This document shows, piece by piece, positions 11,796 to 23,324 of a DNA stretch of 64,000 bases. Positions within the stretch are counted from its first letter, which is position 1. Each line of letters begins with the position of its first letter. Source of the stretch: Hymenopus coronatus (taxonomy: Eukaryota > Arthropoda > Insecta > Mantodea > Hymenopodidae); contig CM060895.1 of NCBI GenBank assembly GCA_030762935.1, forward strand, positions 30,680,501 through 30,744,500. The letters are read 5' to 3'. The translations under genes were made by a program, and so were the position numbers. A model generated the notes under the pieces. That model worked only from the letters and a program-made list of their open reading frames with translations, was not told the DNA's origin and did not search any database.

Positions 11796-12280
11796 TTGAA
11801 CAGTGGAAAACTGAGAATGTTGCTGAAGTTCAATGCCAATGGAGACCTGTACGCAGAACAGCCAATGCAAGTAACAATTGCTTGCATTCAAGACAAATTT
11901 AAGACTCAAGAGTACCATATGCATTGTTCACAAGGTCAAATCCAGAGACCTTGCACAGCACAAGACTCTCATTCTTGAATGTTGTGAGCATTCGTAGAAA
12001 TCTACAAAGCAATGTGTACATGAGACTGGGATTAGTAGAACCAATCTTAATCATATTAAAACAGCAAAGTTGAAGGTTTTTACCGCAAGACTTTTGCTTG
12101 CATTAAATAATGATGGCCCTTATCAGAGAATGCAGTTCTGAGTGGTTTCAGAACACAGTGCAAGGGGATAATGTTATAATAATGTGTATAATGGTTTAAA
12201 GTTTGATATCTGCATGCAGTACCATGAAGGAGACACATGTTGGCGACAGAATGTCCCAAGTACACCGAATATGTAATCTG
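11765..12280 (+). pseudogene. Tc1/mariner-superfamily (IS630-like) transposase relic
   Basis: Fragments in shifting plus-strand frames spell the helix-turn-helix part of a common insect transposase: VEN/EQWKTENVAEVQ-like start, then IQDKFKTQ and LNNDGPYQRMQF, followed by a FQNTVQ-like stretch. They appear in the expected order, separated by stops and frameshifts. The visible part covers the DNA-binding region and the start of the catalytic domain; no intact Asp-Asp-Glu/Asp set is visible. A long-dead copy in the intergenic region. The superfamily is fairly secure, the clade is not. Confidence 0.6.
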
Positions 12281-12587
12281 ACTGCTGTAGAATCAACTAA
12301 CTGAAGGCAAAGAAGTTGTAGTTTTACTGTAAATGAAAATATAATTAAACCATGAACCAAAACATTCTCTAAATATAGCATTAAAATGTCCGAGATCTAT
12401 TAATGGTAAAGCATAGTGTATAAAGGAATATGTTATTTTATTGGTTATATGCAGTATACTCTCAATTATCTGGAGTAATGTGGGGGAGAAGAAGCATGAA
12501 TAATTGAAAAACATGAATAACTGAGAAACCTGTAATTTAATGCTTTTAAGGTACAACATACATATGTGAATAGGAAATCACATTTAA

Positions 12588-13125
12588 AAGCCTTTTACTT
12601 TCTCTATACATACTATGTACATAGTGTATAGAGAATGTATTGTATTGCATCCAAAAATTTGATACCGAGATTTCACCGTAAATATGTTTTGAGACATGAA
12701 TCTAAAAAAAAAAGCACTTTTAGAAAAATGTCCATCTATGTCAGTGTGAGGGGGGGGGGGGGCAGCATCATAGCTCAAAAACGAAAAGTCTGTTAAAAAC
12801 TAAACTTGGAATTTAAGTTCAGTATCTTCCAAAGATGCGGTATGAGGATTTTCAAGAAAATCCCCTCAACCCCAACTACACTTCAATGGAAATATTTTCA
12901 AAAATTATTTTCTTATAAACGGCTCTAACGATTTTGATTAAAATAGTGTATGTTTAAGATATTTTTATGACAAACCAACTGTATATCTTGGATTTTCTGG
13001 GAATAGCCTCTGAAGACCTCTTCATTCATTGGATGACTTTTGTATTACTGGTAACCCTAAGAGATATCAAAAACTGCACAAAAAATGTGTATCTCATTAA
13101 AACATACAATTTATGTTATATACAT
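12588..13125 (+). repeat. R1 repeat copy (5' two-thirds)
   Basis: The copy starts with the R1 palindromic head, CTCTATACATACTATGTACA and its mirror. It carries the block TTTGATACCGAGATTTCACC, a G11 run at 12751, the GTTCAGTATCTTCCAAA.ATG block and the GGGAATAGCCTCTGAAGACC block. It ends at ACAAAAAATGTGTATCTCAT, where the next copy's head follows almost at once. The tail is missing, as in a head-to-tail dimer that lost sequence at the junction. Confidence 0.8.
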
Positions 13126-13985
13126 TTTTACTTTCTCTACATGTACTATGTACATAGTATATAGAGAAGGTATTGCATTGTACCAAAAATTTGATACTGA
13201 GATTTCACCGGAAATACATGTTTTGAGAGCACCTGAATCCAAAAACATTTTTAGAAAAATGTCCATGTTTGTGTTTGTCTGTCTGTGTGTAGCATAGCTC
13301 AAAAACGAAAAGACTGTTAAATACTAAACGTGATATTTAAGTTCAGTATCTTCCAAGAATGTGACACGAAGATTTTCAAGAAAATCCCCCAACCCCAACT
13401 ACCCTTCACATGGAAAATTTTTAGAAAATTTTGATTTTTGAAAAATGGCTCTAACGATTTTAATAAAAATATCATATATTAAAGATATATACTTGACAAA
13501 TAATATGTATATCTTGAATTCTCTGGGAATAGCCTCTGCTTTATTCTGGATGAATTTTACGGAATTTTGTGTAACTGGTAAACCGTAAGAGATAGACAAA
13601 AACTTACCACACAAAAAATGTAGAGCACATTAAAACAAAAAATTTATGTAATATTCATTTTTTTCATGGAGTTGATCGTTTTTTAGATATTCCTTGTTTT
13701 TTGCTTCAGCCTTAAAAAACATACTTTTCTCATACAGGAATTAGTCAACTCATGCCCATACAAACAAAGGAACTTCAGTCACATGTCAACCATCTTTTGC
13801 TATCACTTTAACCTATGTTACTCCCTTATTTTGCTTCTACTTACAGGGAAGCAAGTAATAAGACTATTTCTGCTAATTTTTTCTAACTTAGCATGAACGA
13901 AATAGAAGCATAAACTTTTTAACAAAAATATGTTGCAGAGATATAGAGAAAGTCATGTGAATGGATTACATTAGATTATTATTAT
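13126..13985 (+). repeat. R1 repeat, nearly complete copy
   Basis: The most complete forward copy in the window and a useful reference. Head palindrome CTACATGTACTATGTACATAG at 13137-13157; the TTTGATACTGAGATTTCACC block; GTTCAGTATCTTCCAAGAAT; CCCCAACCCCAACTACCCTTC; GGGAATAGCCTCTG; AAAAAATGTAGAGCACATTA. The tail ends with ATATAGAGAAAGT, which mirrors the ACTTTCTCTA of the head, then the small hairpin GTGAATGGATTACA. About 860 bp. No open frame of note on either strand. Confidence 0.85.
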
Positions 13986-14330
13986 TATTTTTTTTTTTAC
14001 AGTTAACCGTTTTCGAGATATTCCAGATTATTAGTTTCAATTTTATCCATTTAAATTTTTCTCAGATGGGAAGACATTTTTCTTCTTGTTTCTTTACTTC
14101 TGGAAAGCAAAGAGATTGGAATGACAATTGTTTCACATAAGGACCAGACTATCGCTTTAGCCTGTGCATTTTCTTATTTTTCTTCTCCTTGCAGCAAGCT
14201 AGTAATAAGACAATTCTGCTTATGTTTATCTTGATTAGTATGATGTAGATAACAGATTAATCTTTTAAGTAAAAGATTTGTTTGCCAAACAGCTAGAGGA
14301 GATCATGTGAATGGAACACATTGATTTTTT
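13986..14330 (+). repeat. R1 repeat, 3'-half copy
   Basis: Begins inside the R1 body (the AGTTAACCGTTTTCGAGATAT block) and ends with the tail hairpin ATGTGAATGGAACACAT. Directly follows the previous copy head-to-tail. Confidence 0.75.
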
Positions 14331-14490
14331 TCCTTCTATTTACAAGGAACCAAGTAATAAGGACAATTTGTGCTAATTTTTATCTCAATTAGCATGGTGT
14401 AGATAGAAGAATAAACTTTTTAACAATAATTTGTTACAGAGATGTAGAGAAAGTCATGTGATTGTATCACATCTGTTTTTTTTTTTTTTT
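14331..14490 (+). repeat. R1 repeat, 3'-end copy
   Basis: A third tandem unit made only of the last 150 bases: the TTTACAAGGAACCAAGTAATA block, AGATGTAGAGAAAGT, then the hairpin ATGTGATTGTATCACAT, followed by a T-run. Confidence 0.75.
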
Positions 14491-14786
14491 TTTTGACATA
14501 TTTTTTGTTCAAAAGTTTATTCTATTTCTGTGCTTAGGTATTGATTTTCTTTAGGAAACAGCAATAAAGGATCAGGGACATGAAAATAAGTGCCATTTCC
14601 ATTCTTTAAATGATCACCACGTGACAACAGAGTACAGCCTTTCCATGTTAATTTAAAACAAACTTAGTTTTTCTGATGTTATTCAGTGTGTAAGTGGCAA
14701 TGAAGCAAGTCAAAAGAAAATTGTAAAAGAGATGGCAGATAAACGGAAAAAAGTGTGTTGACATTAAAACAATGTAAATTTTGACT

Positions 14787-15035
14787 GCCTCCGTGGCTGA
14801 CTTCTCATCCGGGGGTTCCAGGAATTTTTCTTTAGCCAGAAGTATTCCCTATCCCCCACAGAGTCTGGAAGTTTGCATGTGAGTGTGAATGTGTGCGTGT
14901 TTGAGTAAAACAAGATGATTTAAACCAACGTAAAAGTACCTACAGACGAGTTGCTTCAAGTGGAAAGCCCCCGATATGACCTTAGAATTTAAAGGGGGCT
15001 ATATAAATGAAACAGTAAAAAAAAAAAAAAAAATT
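14787..15035 (+). mobile_element. Probable tRNA-derived SINE with poly(A) tail
   Basis: A GC-richer head (GCCTCCGTGGCTGAC, B-box-like GGGGTTCCAGG) leads through about 200 bases of body to a clean A17 tail near 15018-15034, all in plus orientation. The architecture is that of a SINE. The A and B boxes are imperfect and I did not find a target duplication. Confidence 0.5.
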
Positions 15036-15858
15036 GAGGGGGAGGTGTACATGGATAATCTGCAAACCAAATAATTGGAAGTGTACTGCATTTTGTGTTC
15101 TAAGGAAAAGTCTGTTTGGACTGCAAATGGTAATGTCAAATTTAAAAAGAATATATATATAAATCAGTAAACAAAAAAATATTCCTTTTAATGAAAAAGA
15201 GCTGGAAAAGTTTGGTAAAAATGTGAAATTTAATTCTGTATATAAACTGTCAATTAAAGTAACCGTTGAACAACATAATGTGTAGGTAAGTTAGAAAAAA
15301 CACAGTGCAATACTGGCACGTTTCATTCAAGCAAACTCTTTCTGGGAGGGGGAAGATAGGGGCTTGTCTTTCATAGTCACATTGAGCGTGCAGAATCACC
15401 TATAAAAGAGGGCATTTCATTGAACTATGGAATATGACATGTGTCTCTCGGAGACCACCTTGGAAATCCTACTTCATTTCGTCCTACCATGCCTGATATG
15501 CATAAAGACTTAATTTCCACAGTAGGTCAATGAGGACCAACAAAACTAGAACAAATGTTATTGAAACACATTTTGTTTCTTTAATATTAGGGCAGAAGTT
15601 GTAACTACTGCCTTCCACAATGAAACCAAGCGAACTATTGAGTGATTCATTGGTTTTATGGATATTGGGTAGAAAGCAGAAGAAGGGCTATTAATTCGCT
15701 TTTGCAACATGATTTGAATATTTTGATTGAATTAAAGCAAATGCTCTCGTTTTCTTTCACTCACACTTTATTTTTTTAAATAATAGACTTACTTTCATTT
15801 CCATCGAAAAAACCAATTATAAGAAAAATATTTTCAGCTGGAAGTCAATACAGATAAA
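15036..15858. other. Intergenic, nothing recognised
   Basis: No gene or named repeat seen. The part from 15330 to 15560 is less AT-rich and looks like single-copy sequence. Confidence 0.35.
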
Positions 15859-16189
15859 TTGCACTGTTATCAGTGCAAAATTTTGTCTATGAACTTATTT
15901 TTGGGCTGCAAGATCATTAACGTTCTGGATATAATATATTCGCATTCTTTTTGGCCAGCAGGTGGGAAAGACTGGTTACTGCATCAAATGGCACCCTTCA
16001 TCCTCTTACAAGCCCTAGCCAAAAAGAATATAAATGTATGAGATCAAAACGATTAATTTGTCAATATGGTAGCTCTGAATGGATTCACAATAAAGCAATC
16101 CTTGTGAGCAACACGAGTAACAAGACAAAATTTCAGCATGATGGCTACAAAACTGATTTTTTAATTTTTTTTTGAGTGTGTAAATTCTA

Positions 16190-17100
16190 TTTTATCTTTC
16201 GTCGCTTTAACAACTCGATAACACCGCGTAGAATTAATTTTTATCTCGCGATAAGGAGTCATCCATATCTAGAATTGGTTTATGTATTCTTGTTAAGATG
16301 ACATCAATCTTTGCATTGTTTAATTGGAGTTCAGTGCACGCAAACATAAAATGAAAAGATGTGTTTTTGCACAAGAGTTTCGCGCGGTAATGCAAAATTG
16401 AGCTGTTCTTGAGGAGTAATGCCGCAACTCATGCCGCGTCTCGGTTTTTATATTTTGCAAATACCAGTTCATTTTGATTGTACCATTGTCACTGTTTAAA
16501 GGATAATGGAAACAGGACGAATCATTGTTCACTATAAAAATATCATTCGTTGTAGTAGATGTGCCCAATTGTTAACTTAAGGTCTGTTACAACGTTGGTA
16601 CGTTGGTACATTGATCTGTGTTTGGTAGTAATGCAGGGAGTCAACTAAAGGTGGCAGGTTTGTCAACGGTAGCGTGTTTTAACATGTAGTAGGGGATTCT
16701 CACTATCAAATGTAGGCAATGCTGAAATTTGGAAGGCGGTATCGTTTTGTTTTATGTTTTGGATTTTGTGAATGGTGAACTCGTAAATGGATCTGATAAT
16801 ATAATTGAAGTAAAATCGATTGTTCAGAATGTTTAGAATTACTGACTATTTGAGAAAAGTGAACGAGGTGTATTGGATTATTTAAAAATGTTTGTTGGCC
16901 GAAAACTTTTTAATCGGAGTTTTCTTAAGTGTCGTTTGCTACTGAACGCTGAAACGAAGTGAGCCTTTTTTTGTTTATCATTATTTACGCGGTAACGCAG
17001 TAATTATCGCGTTGACAGTCGCAACCTCTGGATCTAAGCGGGTTCTAGTGTTTGTGTGTAGCACTGTTGTTTGGTGTGCTTGTAGATCGCTCAGCAGAAT
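16190..17100 (+). promoter_or_regulatory. CpG-containing region upstream of the FHA gene (candidate promoter)
   Basis: Compared with its surroundings this stretch is clearly richer in CG dinucleotides (ATAACACCGCGTAG, ATCTCGCGATAAGG, TTCGCGCGGTAATG, ACGCGGTAACGCAG). It lies 2.6-3.5 kb ahead of the first coding exon of the plus-strand FHA gene. That exon is preceded by an acceptor-like TTTTAG at 19682-19687, implying a spliced 5' UTR. I infer that transcription starts here; no TATA box or initiator can be singled out. Confidence 0.35.
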
Positions 17101-17484
17101 TGAAAGATTCCGATTTATGCCTCTTATAGGTTAACTAATCTGTGAACTGTTGAGAGAAAAAGTAGGTATCCAGCGTTAATTTTCCACATTCTAGTAATTA
17201 AAACGTACATATCTGATGGATATAGCGATTTCATATGAGATCCCTTAGATCGGAGTTTATCTGTAATATTGAACAGATCATACTTTATTAAAAATGAAAT
17301 AAACAATAGAATCTGTGAGTTAAGAGATTACATGTGAAATAACTGACACATCGTTGTCTTCTAGGCTTCTTTTCAAATTTATCCAGTACTTCATTTGAGC
17401 TTATTATTTTGTGATGTATGTATAGATGCACATCATTTTTCCACTTCCATACGTAATCCGGATTTGGTACTTCTATTACTGTGC

Positions 17485-18085
17485 CGTTAGAACTGAACTG
17501 CTTAGCAGTTACTTGTTGGTCTGTTAGAAAGTTTTAGGCCCCTAAGCTGCAAATCCTAACCTAAGGTGGAGGGCCCTAGTTGCAAAGCAGAACCAAGAGT
17601 TCTATGAAGCTAAAACCCCAATGATCCCAAGAAGAAGTTAAAACCACGGCAATCTGGACATGTTAATATTTTCAAGCACCTTTGAATATGTGTCACCCAT
17701 GGAAATTTTACCCCATTTTTAAGATATATTTGAAGCCGACAAAGGAAAATGGTCTTTCAATCATACTGGTGCTTAATGGATTGCTAGTATACAATGGTTC
17801 CACCACTTGGCATTACTTCTATACGCGGGTACTTTTGTTATTTCGTCATTAGAGCCGCATTGTAATTATTTACTGGTCTGTTATAAACATTTAGGGCCCT
17901 AAGCTGTAAAGCGTAGCCCAATGTGGAGGGCCCTAAGCCGCAATGTGTAGCCAAGGGATATTTTTTATAAGTTGAGTGTAGCAGTTGCGGCCGAAGGCGA
18001 CAGGGTGTAGACGATGAATCTGTGAAGCTAAAACCCCAATGTTCCCAAGAAGAAGTCAAAATTTTGGCAATCTGGCAACTTTCAC
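17485..18085. repeat. Diverged tandem duplication of about 240-360 bp
   Basis: Two copies, about 17485-17670 and 17848-18085, share 'TGGTCTGTTA.AAA..TTTAGG', 'GGTGGAGGGCCCTA' / 'TGTGGAGGGCCCTA', 'GAAGCTAAAACCCCAATG', 'CCCAAGAAGAAGT' and 'GGCAATCTGG'. Within the second copy the GGGCCCTAAGC word is itself repeated. No coding content was established. Confidence 0.75.
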
Positions 18086-18119
18086 ATCTGAACAACTTAG
18101 CGTGTGTGTGCGTGCCACG

Positions 18120-19680
18120 TGCATGTCAGTATATGGGTGGTGGAACTGTCGTATAGCTTTACCCTTAATGGAAGTGACTAGCATTTTCAGCTGCATATTA
18201 ATGGAAGCTTCTTCCTAATTTGGGATTATGCTTAGTAAATTGTTCTTAATCAAACTTCCTATAATTTTGTTTAAATAAAGCTTTTTTTTTATCTTTGTAA
18301 GAACTTATTAAGGAAAAGGTAATCATGTACTCTCTGGGGCCTGTCACTTCTTCACCATTTTCAGCGTCTTCTCCAACCACATTTGTTACCAATGTTTTGA
18401 TGCATTACATGCTGGAAAAAGGAAGCAGGCAGGAGCAGTTACATGGTCATAGAAGAAATAGTGATGGGGCAAAGGTGGTGACAACAAATGTTGAATAATT
18501 GCAGTTTGCAATAATGTAATTTGTTAATATTCTTTATTTTGCAATTTTCCCTGCTGTTTTCATTTACATATTAATTTTATTAATTTAAAAGGAATGGGCT
18601 AAGGAAACAATAGTTTGGTTGCAAAAGGAATACATTTTAGTGTATTTATTTTAAGGGATTGGGCAAGGAAAGAAGGTTATTATAGAGAACTTGGGCCCCT
18701 CTAGAAATTAAACAAATTGTGGTTTGATTGTAAGTTTGGTTTATACTTGTTACGTTTTCACCAATTTTTTTTATCGGAAAAGCTCCGTAATTAAGTTAAA
18801 TGCTAATTTATTATGTGCACGTAGTGATCCTTTTTTGTGAATATTTATGCAGTATGCTGCCTAGAAGGAGTAGAATATAAATAAAGAAGTCTTGTAGTAC
18901 TTTTGCAATGTAAATATGTAATAATACTACACACTAAAGTGCCTAAAACCTGAGTTTCATTGTCGGTGGCAGGCGAACAGTTTTGTGGAATGCAACACCG
19001 GTATATATCGCTAGATGCTGTGCTGATGTATGACAAGTATGTTTCACGCAGATACAGCTGTTCAGTGAATTTTATTATGCAGAACTTCGGCCACTCTAAA
19101 ATCAAATGAAACTAAGAGCGATTGACTTTGTATTTATGATGACAATTTCAAAGCCTGTGGATTTCAATTTAGCACGAGGTTAGGTTCCAATCCGTTTAAG
19201 TTAGTGTGTGTATATAAACAGGTAGCAACATTAGTTTTTTAAATCATCTCCCCACCCCTAATCCCCCTCTAACCACACTGGTCCCGTTAGAGTGCAAAAC
19301 TGGTATAAGTCGCAGCGGAGCGAGTTAGTGGCCCAACATGTAAATAATTACTGGAAAGAATAGTTTACATATTAAAGGAAAGCTTTATTATGCATTTATT
19401 TCAGAAGTTACGTCAGAGAGTAAAAGATTTCTAGATGCAGTTATTTGTCACAGAGGAAATAATGTTGGTGACACTCACATGGGCTGAAAATGGTCAAGAA
19501 GTATTAGGACCATTACATAACTGTTGAGGGAACTTTCATTGCTTTGTGTTGCGTTAAAGACATTTTTGGATTATGGCAGACATATCAGTTGAAATTAGAT
19601 AAATGTAAGTCTTTAATCAAATTAGATGTAGTTTGTTTCTTGAAATCTTAATGTCAGCTATTAATGGAATTACCTCTGTT
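18120..19680. other. Probable 5' intron of the FHA gene
   Basis: No gene recognised. If transcription of the FHA gene starts upstream, this is intronic and ends at the acceptor before 19688. Confidence 0.35.
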
Positions 19681-19701
19681 GTTTTAGGCTAATCAGCTAC
19701 C

Positions 19702-19773
19702 ATGGATTGCACACAAGCCTTAGATGATGATTTTACTACTAATCTTTGCACATCTGATGATGAAAGGAGACAG
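19702..19773 (+). CDS. First coding exon of an MDC1-like FHA-domain gene
   Basis: The ATG sits 14 bases after an acceptor-like TTTTAG. The frame runs 24 codons, MDCTQALDDDF...DERRQ, to a donor CAG|GTAATC, ending in phase 0. In vertebrate MDC1, a mediator that binds phosphorylated histone H2AX and ATM at DNA breaks, the protein begins with an acidic segment with Thr-Gln at residues 4-5. That threonine is phosphorylated by ATM and bound by the FHA domain of a second MDC1 molecule. Here Thr4-Gln5 is at the identical position and is followed by an acidic stretch. The next exon encodes the start of an FHA domain. I infer an insect MDC1-like (mutator 2-like) nuclear protein; the rest of the protein is not visible, so the orthology is unproven. 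Confidence 0.72.
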
Positions 19774-20799
19774 GTAATCTATTCTTACATTTAAACAAAA
19801 AGGGGTTGAAATTAATTAAAGATACAGAAGCTTTCCAATTTTTGTATCTGCAAGTGTGTGTGCATATGTGAGAAAGAGTTTGTGTATATATTTAAGAGCA
19901 TGGTATGGAGGTAGTTGCCATAAGATGTACTTCGTCACATGTAGATTTCTTTTTCTTTTAAGGCTATATTTTACAAGCTGCAATCTAACCTGATATAAAC
20001 ATACAGTAGAATGTGTTCTCAAGTAGTCACTGCTCTTATTGATTGATTGCAAGAACCAAAACTGACTGTTCAATTGTAAAAGCTGTTAATGACACAACTC
20101 ATTATGTTACCTTGCATATAAAGAAACATTATGAACATAGTGTAACAATTGATGATATGTGTGACTATTGCCCAGTTGGCTGTAATTGGGCATATGTGTG
20201 AGTGGCTTGCTTTGAAAGTTATAGCTGTTTGTTGCCATTCACTCATTGGTTTACTTTCATTCGTTAATGCATTGTTACATCTGTGTGAGTGAATACATGT
20301 GCATTTGGTGAGCAGTTTTGAAGCTTGAATTGTTGCATCTGTGCATGAGTTTATAGCACTTGTGGTGGCTTGCAAGTGCAACAATAAGCACTGCTTCTGG
20401 AAGTTTCTTGCCACACAAATGACAGATATCAGTCAGTGATTCTTGATGGGAAGTTGTCAGAATTGTTGCAAAGGCATGGAATAAAATATTTGTGTGTAAA
20501 CAGATTTTGATTGTAATCTGTTGGAAGAAATAAAAAGTTATTTGTTTGAGTAATAAAAAGCCGTTTTTATTACAATATTATAACAAAATCTGTATTATAA
20601 ATGATGTTGATTACAATAGCTGTGTTTAATTTAGTACATCTGTACACATTTCAATGCTTGTACACAGTTGATGACTGCTCTCTCTAAGCCAAGAGTATGC
20701 TCTGAATTTATGGTCGAAACTGAACTGTGTGAGCCAAGTTTCCCTCCTTTTTATACCTCCTGATTTTGTGATAATAAAATTTTCCAGAAGTAGAAATCA

Positions 20800-21880
20800 T
20801 TATTATAGGTGTACATAACACCAGTTTGATAATATAGGGCTTTGATGTAGCTGTCTGCTCATACCATGTTTTATGTTACATGTATGACAGTGGGAAACTA
20901 TGGAAAACAAGCCATTCATACATGTGCATAGTTCAGGGTGACAAGGTGTAGGCCTGTGCATTTGGCATACAGTCACACTGCTCCCTCTTCAGGGCTGGTC
21001 GCCCTAACCAGCACCATCATAGTGGACTAGACATCCAAGTATAATGTCAACATCTCTTGGGGCAGCCTGTAGATGCAGTAAATGTCAATATTAATCCTCC
21101 TATTAGTTACAGCCCTTGCCAAGGTTGTTGAACCTTGGGGTAACACTCCTTGGTACATAGGGGATGCTGCCACACCAGATCACGCTGCTGGAAACCTCCA
21201 CTGTTGGTTTGCCAGTTGTAATGGATCTTCATCTGGTTGCTCATTACCTAGATGTATTGACAGACTATCTCATGAATGCTGTGAAGTCAGTGTATGAGAT
21301 TCTCCACATAGTTGACTGCTGGATGTTCTGCTCCAGGGGGATTGCCAAATACTAGGTTGCATGGTAGATGCAGATTCCTGCCGGAAAGATTAAACTGGCT
21401 GGTGTCAACCCAGTTGTGTTGTGGGTTGAACAGCGATAGACCAACGAGAGGAGTGGAACCATGTCTCTCTGGTGATTGGCCAAGACCATCTTTAAAGTTC
21501 TTGTAGAGCTGTCCAATCATGCATCTGACCGTGGGTGGAGAAATGTTGTATGCATCTTATGCACTCAAGTCACTCCAGTGTTTACTTCATCAGATTTGAC
21601 TCGAAGTTGGAACCGTGACCACTATGTAACCTAAAGTGACAGAACAGTTTTACGAGACAGTTCACGATGGTCTTGCTTCCTGGTTAGGAATAGCATACAC
21701 CTCTGGCTATTAGGTGAAGTAATCCATAACCACCAACAAATGTTGGTTATCCTGTGTAGTTAGAGAATGGTCCAGCTATTCGGTGACTGTAGGTACTGCG
21801 TGCATACATCTAGCAGCTGCTGAGTGTATTAATTGTGGACTTCCTAACAACATATTAGTAGCAAGTTGCATGTAAAAAGT
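20800..21880 (-). pseudogene. Ty3/gypsy-type LTR retrotransposon integrase relic
   Basis: On the minus strand, fragments in more than one frame match the end of a gypsy integrase and the sequence just after it. They include the RLPCDL.FG-like motif (here HLPCNLVFG), the following YVENL-like helix, and a later segment resembling the LVHYD region near the end of the polyprotein. Frameshifts and stops separate them. Neither protease and reverse transcriptase nor long terminal repeats were identified, so this is a truncated copy. It sits in the first coding intron of the FHA gene, antisense to it. Confidence 0.6.
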
Positions 21881-21929
21881 TGTAGAAAATATGGATGATT
21901 CTAAAACAAAGAAAAATTATGCACTGTTG

Positions 21930-23265
21930 TTGAAGTAAGACGGATAGTAAATAACAATTAATTTATAACAACTCTTCACCACTTTTTAAATCACCACTAC
22001 CAATTTCACAATTAAGTTTTATTGCATCTTCAGCTCAAATTTCTCTTTGCTGTTACATTCTTATGGTTACTGCTACTAGGTGAATTGTGTTCTAAGGCAT
22101 TGCTAACTACTGGAATCAAAATAAATTTAGTGAGAAAATCAATTGGCAGTATATCAAAACTCATTGCATGCTAAGTGCTGAAATCAAAACAAATTTGACG
22201 AGAAAATCAATTGCCTGTACATCAAAATTCATCACGTGAATTTTATTCTTTAATATAAATATTTTCTCCCAAACCATTACATCTATGGCTCCATTTAATG
22301 TTTTAATAGTTTAACATCAGGATTTACTTCTTGATGAAATTCCAAAAATGTTTTGCCGCAGTTGATTTATCAATTTGTTTTGTTTAATATTTTTGAAGTA
22401 CTCCTACATTGGGGCTTACCAATGTAAACAATGTCACAATTTAATTCATAAATGCCAAGTTTTTTATTTCTTGAAATTTCATCTTCTTTTGAAAACCCTA
22501 ACAATTTTTGTGTGTTGTACTTTTTTTTTTTTTTTTTATTTCAGGAACCAATATTATACCCTTTTCTTTGAAAAATTTGTGAATTTTTATATTTGCCCAA
22601 GGGTGATAAGTAAATTTTTAAAAAATATACGTAACTTTTATTTCCTTAAGAGTAGAAACCTCCTTAATAGCATTTATATATATAAACTTCTCAATTTTTT
22701 ATTTATTGAAATCGGCATTAAAACCATTAATTAAAGCAGGGTTTATAATATTTTATGCTCTTTATTGAATTCATCTTTATTAAGGGGTAAATTAATTACT
22801 TTAAGTTAAACTATTAAAAACAGCAAACTTAGGTAAAAAAAAGTTTAAAGCCATTATTTTTTATGTAATTATCAGTATGGGTGTGTTTTCTGTATATTTC
22901 AAAATTCAATTTATTATTTATTATTTTTAAATCCAGGAAAGGGAGATAGCCATCACTTTCAATTTCCAATTTGAAGTCTATAGCCTTGTCTTGTCAATTT
23001 AAAAGTTTTAAAGCATCATTTACATGTTTATCAGGGATGATAGCAAATATATAATCTACATATCTATTTCCTGGTTTAAAAATTATAGGAAATGAAGATT
23101 TTGTTAACCTTGTTAATCTTTGTTTGGATGAACATTTTTTCAGCTTTAATGACAAATTCTATCAACAAATCCCTGGTTTAGCAATGGGTAGTCCACTTTC
23201 ACCTTTCTTTGCTGATCTTTTCATGAGCTGTTTTGAAATAGTGTCACTAAAGCATTCTTCTTTTA
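21930..23265 (-). mobile_element. Penelope-like retroelement relic with inverted 5' part
   Basis: On the minus strand, from 23095 downward: RYVDYIFAIIP (the RT catalytic motif, second Asp changed to Tyr), LPFLDLKI and EIYRKHT, then a degraded stretch. A GIY-YIG endonuclease follows, reading GIYELNCDIVYIGK at about 22411-22465. This order, RT then GIY-YIG, is specific to Penelope-like elements. The part of the RT that should precede RYVDD, containing GLAMGSPLSPFFADLFM, is found at about 23081-23265 on the opposite strand. The two halves meet back to back near 23085. The copy is also broken by stops. It sits in an intron of the FHA gene. Confidence 0.85.
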
Positions 23266-23324
23266 AGATGTTTTGTTGATGAGATTTTCAGCAAGGTAAA
23301 CAAGGAAGAGTCTTCTCCTTGATT

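Noticed and set aside
12588..13985. R1 as a Helitron
   Set aside because: There is a hairpin near one end, but no clear 5' TC and 3' CTRR termini and no A|T target. Kept as unclassified.
12588..14490. R1 as a CRISPR-like or satellite array
   Set aside because: Units are long, unequal and truncated, with no regular spacer pattern; the genome is eukaryotic. Dispersed copies rule out a simple satellite.
22375..22734. A 119-codon plus-strand open frame
   Set aside because: It is the antisense shadow of the minus-strand GIY-YIG region of the Penelope-like relic. Its composition is Phe/Leu/Tyr-rich, as expected of AT-rich non-coding sequence.
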